A stretch of 64,000 bases of DNA from Streptomyces cyaneofuscatus (GTDB lineage Bacteria; Actinomycetota; Actinomycetes; Streptomycetales; Streptomycetaceae), in contig NZ_JOEM01000016.1 in the NCBI RefSeq assembly GCF_000718135.1, positions 248,001 to 312,000 on the forward strand, given 5' to 3'. The notes under the pieces are model-generated. The model had not been told where the DNA came from. It did not search any database and saw only the letters and a list, made by a program, of their open reading frames with translations. Numbering within the stretch: position 1 is the first letter of the stretch; every line of letters starts with the position of its first letter. Below, piece after piece: positions 26,286 through 34,154 of this stretch. The translations under genes and the position numbers were made by a program.

Positions 26286-27338
26286 CTATGACCGTACGGG
26301 CCCGGTTTCCCCTGCTGAACGCGGTGCCGACCGGCCCCGGCGGCCCGTCCGCTGGGTGGCGGCGATGCAGACCAGCACCGCCACCGCCGCGAGGGGAGCC
26401 GCCGCCGACACCTCTTCGCCGAGCAGCAGGAACGACCACGCCAGCGTCAGCAGCGGCTGCGCGAGCTGGAGTTGACTGGCCCGGGGGACACCGATCTCGG
26501 CCATGCCCTTGTACCAGACGTACAGCCCGAAGAACGTCGATCCGGCGGCCACCCAGACCAGGCCGAGGACGCCGTGCGCGGTGAGGTGGACCGGCTCCAG
26601 CGGCAGGGCCACCGCGCTGCCCGCCACCGCGAGCGGCAGGCACAGGATCAGCGCCCAGCCGATCACCTGCCACCCCGGCATCACCCGGGCCAGCCGGCCG
26701 CCCTCGGTGTACCCGGCCGCGCACACCAGCAGCGCGCCGAAGAGGTACAGGTCGCCCGAGGTGAGGGCGCCGCCGCTCTGCTGCACGGTGAAGCCGATGA
26801 CGACGGCCGCCCCGGCGAGGGCCGCGACCCAGAACGTACGGGAAGGGCGTTCGCCGGTACGGAGTGACCCCAGCACCGCCGTCGTCAGCGGCAGCAGCCC
26901 CACGACCACGGCCGCGTGCGAGGTGGTGGAGGTCTGGAGGGCGAGGGTCGTCAGCAGCGGAAACCCGATCACCACACCGCCCGCCACCACCGCGAGCCCG
27001 CCCCAGTGGCGGCGCGCGGGCACCGGTGCCCGGACCGCCAGCAGGAAGCCGCCCGCGATCAGGGCGGCGAGCGTGGAGCGCAGGGCGACGAGGGACCAGG
27101 GGCCGAAGCTCTCCAGCCCCCAGGCGGTGGAGGGGAAGGTGAGCGAGAACGCCACGACGCCGAGCGCGGCGAGGAGCGTGCCACGGCGGGCGGGGGCCTT
27201 GGCGGTGTGCTCCGGCGCGTCCGGGGCGGGGGCCTCGGCGGTGTGCGGGGCCGCGCCCGGGGCGGGCGTCGGGGAGGTCTCCGTACCGGCATCGACCGCT
27301 ATCGTTCTGGAACCGGTAGCGCTATCCTGTGCTCTCAT
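26286..27338 (-). CDS. EamA-family (DMT) exporter
   Basis: A 350-residue membrane protein with an Ala/Pro-rich cytoplasmic N-terminus of about 60 residues and ten transmembrane helices in two EamA repeats (LGVVAFSLTFPSTAWGLESF, LVWVAAGSTFFGLYVWYKGM, LQLAQPLLTLAWSFLLLGEE). Such carriers export amino acids or metabolites. ATG 27338 overlaps the ATG of the divergent MocR gene: the four bases CATG (27336-27339) contain both start codons. TACGCT lies five bases upstream on this strand, so the message is likely leaderless. The MocR protein probably regulates it. Substrate unknown; an amino acid or amine is plausible given the PLP-binding regulator. Confidence 0.85.
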   Translation of the reverse strand: MRAQDSATGSRTIAVDAGTETSPTPAPGAAPHTAEAPAPDAPEHTAKAPARRGTLLAALGVVAFSLTFPSTAWGLESFGPWSLVALRSTLAALIAGGFLLAVRAPVPARRHWGGLAVVAGGVVIGFPLLTTLALQTSTTSHAAVVVGLLPLTTAVLGSLRTGERPSRTFWVAALAGAAVVIGFTVQQSGGALTSGDLYLFGALLVCAAGYTEGGRLARVMPGWQVIGWALILCLPLAVAGSAVALPLEPVHLTAHGVLGLVWVAAGSTFFGLYVWYKGMAEIGVPRASQLQLAQPLLTLAWSFLLLGEEVSAAAPLAAVAVLVCIAATQRTGRRGRSAPRSAGETGPVRS

Positions 27339-28806
27339 GCAAGAGCGTAGCAGCGTCGCCGAACTGGTCACTTCCCTGCGGGCCGAGCTCAACCGCTACT
27401 CACCCGGTGGGAAGCTGCCGTCCAGCCGCGCGCTCGTCGAACGCTTCCGGGTCAGCCCGGTCACCGTCTCCCGCGCCATCGCCCAGCTCGCCGCCGAAGG
27501 GCTCGTCACCACCCGCCCCGGCTCCGGCGCCTTCCGGGCCGAGCCGCGCGCCGAGGTGCCCGCCCCCGGTGACACGTCCTGGCAGGAGGTGTCGCTGAGC
27601 GGCGACGGCGGACCCGAGGTCGTGCCCCGTACGGTCGACGCCTCCGGGGTCCTGGCCACCCTCGCCGCGCCACCGCCCGGCACCATCGAGTTCAACGGCG
27701 GCTACCTCCACGCCTCCCTCCAGCCGGAGCGGGCCCTGGCCGCCGCCCTCGCCCGGGCCGGCCGGCGCCCGGGTGCCTGGGGCCGCCCGCCCACGGACGG
27801 GCTGCCCGAACTGCGGTCCTGGTTCGCCCGCGAGATCGGCCCGGCGCTCTCCGGCGCCGACGTCCTGATCACCGCGGGCGGCCAGAGCGCCCTGGCCACC
27901 GCCCTGCGCGCCCTCGCCCCGCCCGGCGCCCCGGTCCTGGTGGAGTCGCCCACCTACCCCGGCATGCTCGCGGTCGCCCGCGCCACGGGGCTGCGCCCGG
28001 TCCCCGTCCCGATGGACGCGGACGGGGTCCGGCCCGAGCTGCTCGCCGACGCGTTTCGCGCCACCGGGGCCCGGGTCCTCGTCACCCAGCCTCTCTTCCA
28101 GAACCCCACCGGAGCCACCCTTGCCCCCGCCCGCCGGCCCGAGGTCCTGGCGATCGCCCGAGCGGCCGGGGCGTTCGTCATCGAGGACGACTTCGCCCGC
28201 CGGCTCGTCCACGAGGACGCCGGACCGCTCCCGGCACCGCTGGCCGCCGACGACCCCGACGGTGTGGTCGTCCACGTCTGCTCGCTCACCAAGGTCACCT
28301 CACCCAGCCTCCGGGTCGGCGCGCTGGCCGCCCGGGGCCCGGTCCTCGAACGCCTCCGCGCCATCCAGGTCGTCGACAGCTTCTTCGTACCGAGGCCGCT
28401 CCAGGAGGCCGCGCTCGAACTCGTCGGCTCCCCCTCGTGGGGCCGCCACCTGGCCGCGGTGGCGGCGGAGCTGGGGAGCCGCCGTACGGTGATGGCCGCC
28501 GCCCTCCGCTCCGAGCTGCCGGAGTTCGCCCTGCCCCACGTGCCGGCGGGCGGCGGCAGCCTCTGGGCGCGGATCCCGGCGACCGGCGCGGGAACGGGCC
28601 CCGACGAGGCGGCCGTCGCCTCCGCCGCCTTGCGCGCCTCGGTCGCCATCGCCCCGGGGAGTCCGTACTTCTGCGCCGAACCCCCGGCGGGACACGTACG
28701 GCTGAGCTTCGCCGCGGTCTCCGGAGCGGCCGAGATCGCGGAGGGCGTGCGCCGGCTCCGGACGGCGTACGACGGGCTCCGGGCCCCGGTGCCGTCCGGC
28801 ACCTGA
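27337..28806 (+). CDS. MocR-type regulator (GntR HTH fused to aminotransferase fold)
   Basis: A 489-residue protein. Residues about 5-70 are a GntR winged helix (GGKLPSSRALVERFRVSPVT, VSRAIAQLAAEGLVTTRPGS). The rest is an aminotransferase class I/II domain with PLP Lys in CSLTKVTSPSLRVG and Asp in FVIEDDFARRL. MocR proteins use PLP as sensor and control vitamin B6, GABA, taurine or transporter genes. TATCCT (27323-27328) ends eight bases before the ATG, so it is probably leaderless. The divergent EamA exporter with an overlapping start is the likely target. Repeats CGCTATC at about 27297 and 27320 may be half-sites. Confidence 0.88.
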   Translation: MQERSSVAELVTSLRAELNRYSPGGKLPSSRALVERFRVSPVTVSRAIAQLAAEGLVTTRPGSGAFRAEPRAEVPAPGDTSWQEVSLSGDGGPEVVPRTVDASGVLATLAAPPPGTIEFNGGYLHASLQPERALAAALARAGRRPGAWGRPPTDGLPELRSWFAREIGPALSGADVLITAGGQSALATALRALAPPGAPVLVESPTYPGMLAVARATGLRPVPVPMDADGVRPELLADAFRATGARVLVTQPLFQNPTGATLAPARRPEVLAIARAAGAFVIEDDFARRLVHEDAGPLPAPLAADDPDGVVVHVCSLTKVTSPSLRVGALAARGPVLERLRAIQVVDSFFVPRPLQEAALELVGSPSWGRHLAAVAAELGSRRTVMAAALRSELPEFALPHVPAGGGSLWARIPATGAGTGPDEAAVASAALRASVAIAPGSPYFCAEPPAGHVRLSFAAVSGAAEIAEGVRRLRTAYDGLRAPVPSGT

Positions 28807-28863
28807 CCGGGGTGAGGCCGGGGCCCTCTTGACCGGACAGGCGTTCGGCACCACGATCCGGCC

Positions 28864-29454
28864 ATGACGCATCCCGCCATGACGCATCGGGTCACCCTGG
28901 TCGCGGCGGCGCGCACGTCGCCCCGCCTGGCCGAACGCTTCGACGACGACCGGCCGCTCGACCAGGCCGGGTGGCACGAGGTGCAGCTCGTCGCCCACAC
29001 CCTGGTCCCGCTCGGGGCGGCCGAACTGCGTTACTGCTCGCCCACCCCGCGCAGCCGTGCCACCGGCGACGCGCTCGGCTACGCGCCGATGGCCCAGCCC
29101 GCCCTGCGCGACTGCGACATGGGCCGCTGGCGCGGGATGACTCTGGCCGAGGTCGCCGCCCGCGAACCGGCCGCCGTCGCCGCCTGGCTCGCCGACCCGG
29201 GCGGCTCCCCGCACGGTGGCGAGTCCCTCCTCGCCTTCATCGGGCGGATCGGGGGCTGGCTGGACACCCGCCCGGCCTGCGACGGGTTCATCGTCGCGGT
29301 CGCCGAACCCGCCGTGATCCGCGCGGCCCTGGTCTACGCGCTGAACGTGCCGCCGACGGCGTACTGGAACGTGGACGTCCGCCCGCTCTCCACGATCACG
29401 CTCGCGGGCTCGCCCGGCCGCTGGAGCCTGAGCCTGGAGTCCGGCATCCGCTGA
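28864..29454 (+). CDS. Histidine-phosphatase-fold protein lacking catalytic histidines
   Basis: A 196-residue protein with phosphoglycerate-mutase-like architecture: YCSPTPRSRATGDALGYAPM, LRDCDMGRWRGMTLAEVA and GGESLLAFIGRIGGWLD. The usual RHG motif at the N-terminus reads LVAAARTSPR, and the second catalytic His is replaced (VAVAEPAVIRAAL). Both His needed for phosphotransfer are therefore absent, so it is probably a binding or regulatory protein, not a phosphatase. Start ATG 28864, with ATG 28879 as an alternative. Neighbours on the same strand appear separately transcribed. Confidence 0.7.
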   Translation: MTHPAMTHRVTLVAAARTSPRLAERFDDDRPLDQAGWHEVQLVAHTLVPLGAAELRYCSPTPRSRATGDALGYAPMAQPALRDCDMGRWRGMTLAEVAAREPAAVAAWLADPGGSPHGGESLLAFIGRIGGWLDTRPACDGFIVAVAEPAVIRAALVYALNVPPTAYWNVDVRPLSTITLAGSPGRWSLSLESGIR

Positions 29455-29548
29455 CGCCCGGCTCCGGCGGGCCCGCTCCCTTCCCACCGGTCCGACCAGT
29501 CGGTACGTTGCAGGGGCATCGGTCCCGCCTCGTACCGAAGGAGCCAAG

Positions 29549-30718
29549 GTGCCGCAGATCCACGGCCACTGCGACGACCGCTTCGCCGGCGTCCGGGACG
29601 CCTTCGAGGAGAACTTCACCGCCCGCGGCGAACTGGGCGCGGCGGTCACCGTCCTCGCCGACGGCGTCCCCGTGGTGGACCTCTGGGGCGGCTGGGCGGA
29701 CGAGGCCCGCACCCGCCCCTGGGTGCGGGACACCGTCGTCAACGTCTGGTCCACGGGCAAGGGTCCCACCGCGCTCTGCGCCCACATCCTGGCCGACCGG
29801 GGGCTGCTCGACCTGGACGCCCCCGTCGCCGCGTACTGGCCGGAGTTCGCGGCGAACGGCAAGGGGTCCGTCCTCGTACGCCACCTCCTCTCGCACCGCT
29901 CCGGGGTCGCCGGAGTCGGCACACCGCACACCCTGGACGAGCTGTACGACTGGGAGCTGACCTGCGCCCGGCTCGCCGCCACCGCACCTATGTGGGAGCC
30001 CGGGACCCGGTCCGGCTACCACGCGATCTCGTACGGATTCCTCGTCGGCGAGGTGGTCCGCCGGGTCGGCGGGATGCTGCCCGGGGACTTCCTGCGGCAG
30101 GAGATCACCGGACCGCTGGGCATCGACTTCACCTTCGGCCTCCCCGAGAAGGAGACCCACCGGCTCGCCGAACTCGTCCAGGAACGCGCCGACCGCGACG
30201 CCCAGGCCGCCCTGCTGGCCCGGATGACGCCGGTGGCCGTCGCCTCCCTGCTCAACCCGCCCACCGGACGGGCCGCCGCCAACACACCCGGGTGGCGCGC
30301 CGCCGAGATCCCCGCCGCCAACGGCCACGGCACCGCCCGCGCCATCGCCGCGCTCTACGGGATCCTCGCCGGACGCGGCAGCCTCGACGGCCACCGGATC
30401 CTCTCCGAGCAGGCCGCCGAACGGGTCCGCGAGAGCCAGGGCGCCTGCCGCGACCTGGTCCTCGGCGACGCCTTCGCCCATGAGACGGAGATCGCCCTCG
30501 GCCTCTGGCTGAGCGGCCGCAACCGCTCCTACGGCCCCGACCCGCGGGCGATGGGCCACGACGGCGCGGGCGGTTCCTGCGGTCTGGCCGACCCGGACGC
30601 GGGAATCGCCCTCGGGTACGTCATGAACCGGATGGGCTCCGGCGTGGCCGACGATCCCCGTAAGACGGCGCTGGTCGACGCGGTCTACGCGGCCCTCGGC
30701 GACGACGTTCGGGCATGA
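29549..30718 (+). CDS. Class C beta-lactamase-fold serine hydrolase (esterase-like)
   Basis: A 389-residue protein. The SxxK nucleophile motif is STGK in VVNVWSTGKGPTALCAHIL. The Tyr motif is in GTRSGYHAISYGFLVGEVVR, and a C-terminal HDGAGG stands where class C enzymes have KTG/HTG. It lacks a signal peptide, so it is more likely a cytoplasmic esterase of the EstB type than a secreted penicillinase. GTG 29549 follows GAAGGAG. The substrate is unknown. Confidence 0.85.
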   Translation: MPQIHGHCDDRFAGVRDAFEENFTARGELGAAVTVLADGVPVVDLWGGWADEARTRPWVRDTVVNVWSTGKGPTALCAHILADRGLLDLDAPVAAYWPEFAANGKGSVLVRHLLSHRSGVAGVGTPHTLDELYDWELTCARLAATAPMWEPGTRSGYHAISYGFLVGEVVRRVGGMLPGDFLRQEITGPLGIDFTFGLPEKETHRLAELVQERADRDAQAALLARMTPVAVASLLNPPTGRAAANTPGWRAAEIPAANGHGTARAIAALYGILAGRGSLDGHRILSEQAAERVRESQGACRDLVLGDAFAHETEIALGLWLSGRNRSYGPDPRAMGHDGAGGSCGLADPDAGIALGYVMNRMGSGVADDPRKTALVDAVYAALGDDVRA

Positions 30719-30793
30719 TCGGAACGCGACGTTCCACACCGCCGACCCAACCCGGGTTTCGCCTGCGGTTGCCAGGAATGTGAGGATGTCACC

Positions 30794-31291
30794 ATGACAA
30801 CCAAGGTCTACTTCGACATCACCATCGACGACGCGCCCGCAGGGCGGATCACGTTCAACCTGTTCGACGACGTCGTCCCCAAGACGGCGGAGAACTTCCG
30901 CGCGCTCGCCACCGGCGAGAAGGGCTTCGGCTACGCCGGCTCGTCCTTCCACCGCGTCATCACCGACTTCATGCTCCAGGGCGGGGACTTCACCCGCGGC
31001 GACGGCACCGGCGGCAAGAGCATCTACGGCGAGAAGTTCGCCGACGAGAACTTCAAGCTCAAGCACGACCGTGTGGGTCTGCTCTCCATGGCCAACGCCG
31101 GCGCGAACACCAACGGCTCGCAGTTCTTCATCACGACGGTGCTCACCCCGTGGCTGGACGGCAAGCACGTGGTCTTCGGCGAGGTCGCCGACGAGGACGG
31201 CATGGCCCTGGTCCGCAAGATCGAGGCGCTCGGCTCCTCCAGCGGCCGCACCCGCGCCAAGGTCACCATCGCCGAGTCCGGCGTTCTCTGA
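30794..31291 (+). CDS. Cyclophilin-type peptidyl-prolyl cis-trans isomerase
   Basis: A 165-residue cytoplasmic cyclophilin of standard length. [40 protein letters not shown] and [12 protein letters not shown] contain the catalytic Arg, Phe/Gln and Trp pocket residues. It speeds proline isomerisation during folding and would be expected to bind cyclosporin A. ATG 30794; no signal peptide. It shares a 17-bp terminator with the convergent DUF5997 gene. Confidence 0.95.
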   Translation: MTTKVYFDITIDDAPAGRITFNLFDDVVPKTAENFRALATGEKGFGYAGSSFHRVITDFMLQGGDFTRGDGTGGKSIYGEKFADENFKLKHDRVGLLSMANAGANTNGSQFFITTVLTPWLDGKHVVFGEVADEDGMALVRKIEALGSSSGRTRAKVTIAESGVL

Positions 31292-31332
31292 CCGGAACGG
31301 GGCCTTCGGGCCCGGCATGCTCCAGGCATACA

Positions 31333-31369
31333 GGAAGCCCGGCCGACGCACTGCGTCGGCCGGGCTTCC
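31333..31369. terminator. Perfect shared terminator (cyclophilin/DUF5997)
   Basis: GGAAGCCCGGCCGACGC (31333-31349) pairs perfectly over 17 bp with 31353-31369, loop ACT, between convergent genes. Confidence 0.85.
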
Positions 31370-31391
31370 CGGTCTCTTCCGTGGGCCGCGG

Positions 31392-31784
31392 TCAGTTCGA
31401 CCGGGCGGCGCGCTCCGCGTTGCGCTCCTTGATGCGGGCGGCCTCCTTGCGGACCTCGGCCTGGGTGGCCCGCTCCTTCTGGAGCCACTCGGGCATCTCG
31501 TCCTTGAGGGCGTCGACCTGCTCGGTGGTGAGGGCGTCGGTGATCCCGCCGCGGGCGAGCCCCGCGATGGAGATGCCGAGCTTCGCCGCGACCACCGGGC
31601 GGGGGTGCGGTCCGGTGCGGCGCAGCTCGACCAGCCACGCGGGCGGGTCGGTCTGGAGGGCGTTGAGCTCGGTGCGCGAGACGGCACCCTCCTGGAACTC
31701 GGCGGGGGTGGCCTGGAGGTACACACCCAGCTTCTTCGCCGCGGTGGCGGGCTTCATGGTCTGGGCGGTCTTGTGCGACGTCAT
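31392..31784 (-). CDS. DUF5997 protein
   Basis: A 130-residue protein: KPATAAKKLGVYLQATPAEF, ELNALQTDPPAWLVELRRTG and a charged C-terminal helix (EVRKEAARIKERNAERAARS). It matches the DUF5997 family, regularly found beside a LysR-substrate-binding-like gene in actinobacteria. The N-terminal part looks like a small HTH or helical DNA-binding fold. The start ATG 31784 has TACCCT six bases upstream, consistent with a leaderless mRNA. It may act with the divergent gene. Confidence 0.75.
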   Translation of the reverse strand: MTSHKTAQTMKPATAAKKLGVYLQATPAEFQEGAVSRTELNALQTDPPAWLVELRRTGPHPRPVVAAKLGISIAGLARGGITDALTTEQVDALKDEMPEWLQKERATQAEVRKEAARIKERNAERAARSN

Positions 31785-31842
31785 GGGTCCAGGGTATCGA
31801 CCACAGGACATAGCTCCGACCACGGACCGGTAGCCTGAACCC
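31785..31842. promoter_or_regulatory. Compact divergent promoter with two leaderless starts
   Basis: Within 58 bases, TAGCCT (31831-31836) lies six bases before GTG 31843 on the plus strand, and TACCCT (complement of 31791-31796) lies six bases before ATG 31784 on the minus strand. The symmetry suggests the pair is coregulated. Confidence 0.55.
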
Positions 31843-32622
31843 GTGACAGGCTCGGACATCCCCTCATCCTTCAGGCTCGCGTACGTCCCCGGCGTGACGC
31901 CGACCAAGTGGGTGAGGGTCTGGCACGAGCGACTGCCCGGCACCCCGCTGGAGCTGATCCAGGTCCCTCCGGCCGACGCGGGCCGGCTGCTGGCGGACGG
32001 CGGCGCGGAGGCCGGACTCGTACGGCTCCCGGTCGACCGGGACGTCCTCAGCGCGATCCCGCTGTACACGGAGACGACGGTCGTGGTGATCCCCAAGGAC
32101 CACACCGCCACAGCCGCGGAGGAGATCACGCTCCCCGATCTGGCGGACGAGATCGTCCTGCACCCGCTCGACGACGTCCTGGACTGGGAGACCCTCCCGG
32201 GCCGCCCCGCGATCGAGCGCCCGGCCACCACGGCGGACGCGATCGAGCTGGTGGCGGCGGGCGTGGGCGTGCTCCTCGTCCCGCAGTCCCTGGCCCGCCT
32301 GCACCACCGCAAGGACCTCACCTACCGGCCGGTCCTGGAAGCCCCCGAGTCCCGCGTGGCCCTGTCGTGGCCGCAGGAGGAGCCCACCCCCGACCTGGTG
32401 GAGGAGTTCATCGGCATCGTCCGGGGACGCACGGTCAACAGCACCCGGGGCCGCGCGGCCACCCCACCGCAGCCGTCGGCGAAGGAGAAACCCAAGGCGA
32501 AGGCCAAGCGGGCGGGCACGGCGACCGGCTCCGCGCGCAAGCAGGCGGCCACGGGCCGCCGCGCGGGAACCCCCAAGGGCGGCAAGCCCACGGGCAAGCG
32601 CGGAAAGCCGCGCGGCCGCTAG
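31843..32622 (+). CDS. LysR substrate-binding-domain protein without HTH, basic tail
   Basis: A 259-residue protein. Residues about 8-190 are a LysR effector-binding domain (FRLAYVPGVTPTKWVRVWHE, AGLVRLPVDRDVLSAIPLYT, IELVAAGVGVLLVPQSLARL). There is no N-terminal winged helix. Instead the last 60 residues are Lys/Arg/Ala/Pro-rich (KEKPKAKAKRAGTATG, GGKPTGKRGKPRGR), like histone-type tails, and could bind DNA nonspecifically. It starts at GTG 31843 without a ribosome site. The divergent DUF5997 gene is its constant partner. The proposal that DUF5997 supplies sequence-specific DNA binding is inference. Confidence 0.78.
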   Translation: MTGSDIPSSFRLAYVPGVTPTKWVRVWHERLPGTPLELIQVPPADAGRLLADGGAEAGLVRLPVDRDVLSAIPLYTETTVVVIPKDHTATAAEEITLPDLADEIVLHPLDDVLDWETLPGRPAIERPATTADAIELVAAGVGVLLVPQSLARLHHRKDLTYRPVLEAPESRVALSWPQEEPTPDLVEEFIGIVRGRTVNSTRGRAATPPQPSAKEKPKAKAKRAGTATGSARKQAATGRRAGTPKGGKPTGKRGKPRGR

Positions 32623-32883
32623 AACCGGGCGCTCACCCTCGTACGACCGCTCGTAGGACCGCTCCTCCCACCCCCCCCTCAGCCCTCCCCAGCGCCCCCG
32701 CGTCCCCCGCATCCCGACGTCCCGTCGGACAGATCCCGCGGACGGCGCCCCAGCAGGTCAGAGGGTGCGAATTCCCGGGGTTGCGTCACTTCCCCGGCAG
32801 CGGTGGTGGCCCTCGCCCCCCGTCCCGCAGGGTTGTCGTCAGCCGGCCGGTGCGGTCGGCTCCGAACAGGGGAGGCAACGTAC

Positions 32884-33330
32884 ATGCGAGCCATGACGAG
32901 GACGTTCGTGAGTGTCGCCACCGCCGTGGGTATCGCGGCCGGAACGATGACGGCGGCGGGCACCAGCTTCGCGGCGACGCCGGCCCAGCAGGCCCCGACG
33001 GTCAGCGCCCAGCAGGTCGCGCCGCTCGCGGTCGTCAACCTCGGCCTGAGCAACGCACAGGCGAAGGAGGTCCAGCGCTGGCTGGCACGCTCCTGGAACT
33101 ACACGGGCGCCATCGACGGCCAGCTCGGCACCAACAGCTGGAAGGCGTTCCAGCGCTTCCTGAGGTCGGCCGCCAACTACAACGACGCCATCGACGGAGT
33201 CGTCGGACCCAACACGGTCAAGGCCCTCCAGCGCTGGCTGAAGGCGCACTACGGCTACACCGGCGCGATCGACGGCGTCGCCGGACCGGGCACCCAGGCG
33301 GCGTTCAAGCGGTTCGCCAAAGCCCGCTGA
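32884..33330 (+). CDS. Small secreted protein with three peptidoglycan-binding-like repeats
   Basis: A 148-residue protein with a Sec signal (cleavage likely after TSFA near residue 34). The mature part is three tandem repeats of about 35-39 residues: RSWNYTGAIDGQLGTNSWKA, AANYNDAIDGVVGPNTVKAL and HYGYTGAIDGVAGPGTQAAF. They resemble the PGBD-like fold (Y-G-IDG-G-T-AL pattern), suggesting cell-wall binding, with no catalytic domain attached. GGGGAGG lies eight bases before ATG 32884. It is followed by a U-tract terminator. The 261 bases upstream contain no gene, only a short direct repeat CTCGTACGACCG/CTCGTAGGACCG at about 32638-32661. Confidence 0.8.
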   Translation: MRAMTRTFVSVATAVGIAAGTMTAAGTSFAATPAQQAPTVSAQQVAPLAVVNLGLSNAQAKEVQRWLARSWNYTGAIDGQLGTNSWKAFQRFLRSAANYNDAIDGVVGPNTVKALQRWLKAHYGYTGAIDGVAGPGTQAAFKRFAKAR

Positions 33331-33363
33331 TTCTCGGGTGAACAGCTTAGCCCAGGGGTGAGG

Positions 33364-33410
33364 AGCACGGCGGGTCCGCAGTTCAGGGGAGCGGACCCTG
33401 CCGTGCTTTT
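33364..33410 (+). terminator. Rho-independent terminator after the secreted repeat protein
   Basis: AGCACGGC (33364-33371) pairs with GCCGTGCT (33400-33407) and GGGTCCGC (33372-33379) with GCGGACCC (33391-33398), one bulged T, followed by TTTT. Confidence 0.8.
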
Positions 33411-33531
33411 CGTCGCGAGCGGATGGCGTACGCCCGGCGTATCGGCGAACCGGTCGACAGAGCCCTCGTACGCTACGACCTGCCCTGACCCTGACCTGAC
33501 GTGACCTGCGCGGGGCCGATCCACACCGACC

Positions 33532-34053
33532 TCAGCTCCTGACGGCTCCCGCGATCTGCTCGGCCGCCTCCGTGGGCGTCAGGTGCGTGGTGTCGACGAC
33601 CTCGGCCTCGCTGTGCAGCCAGGTGCGGGCCGCCTCGGCGTAGGGCTCCAGGTACCGGAGGCGGAAGGCGGAGGGGCCCATGTCCGTGTCCCCCTCGATG
33701 CGCCCGCGGAGGGTCTCCTGGTCGGCGTGGAGCACGAAGTGCCGTAGGGGAATGGCGTGTCGGGCGAGGCTGCTGCTGATCTCGCGCCAGTACGGCTCGA
33801 CCAGGACGGTCATGGGCATCACCAGGGTGCCGCCGGTGTAGTCGAGTACCTGGCGGGCGGTCTCGACCACGAGCGACCGCCACGGCGGCCAGTGCTGGAA
33901 GTTGTCCGTCCGGGAGAGGACCGGCGTGATGTCCATGAGCGTCTCGCCGACTTTCTCGGCGTCGAACACCCGCGAATCCGGAAGAAGTTGCTGCACAAGC
34001 ACACTGGTCGTCGTCTTGCCCGCGCCGTGGGTGCCGTTGAGCCATACGATCAT
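33532..34053 (-). CDS. P-loop kinase-like ATPase (TmrB-related)
   Basis: A 173-residue protein. MIVWLNGTHGAGKTTTSVLV holds a Walker A motif (GTHGAGKT). DAEKVGETLMDITPVLSRTD, QHWPPWRSLVVETARQVLDY and HADQETLRGRIEGD (a lid-like Arg region) fit the AAA-type/TmrB small kinase group, one member of which gives tunicamycin resistance in Bacillus. Whether this protein binds tunicamycin or phosphorylates a small molecule is unknown. It lies downstream of gap on the same strand, separated by an 11-bp terminator stem. Confidence 0.75.
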   Translation of the reverse strand: MIVWLNGTHGAGKTTTSVLVQQLLPDSRVFDAEKVGETLMDITPVLSRTDNFQHWPPWRSLVVETARQVLDYTGGTLVMPMTVLVEPYWREISSSLARHAIPLRHFVLHADQETLRGRIEGDTDMGPSAFRLRYLEPYAEAARTWLHSEAEVVDTTHLTPTEAAEQIAGAVRS

Positions 34054-34122
34054 GGGCTCACGCTAACGCCCTCTCGCCCGGGCAGGGCGAGAAGGCGTCC
34101 GGGGCCTGGACCGTGCGACGAG

Positions 34123-34149
34123 CCCCGGGGCGGCACGCCCGCCCCGGGG
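34123..34149 (-). terminator. Terminator hairpin after gap
   Basis: CCCCGGGGCGG (34123-34133) pairs perfectly with CCGCCCCGGGG (34139-34149), just downstream of the gap stop on the minus strand. Confidence 0.7.
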
Positions 34150-34154
34150 TGCGG

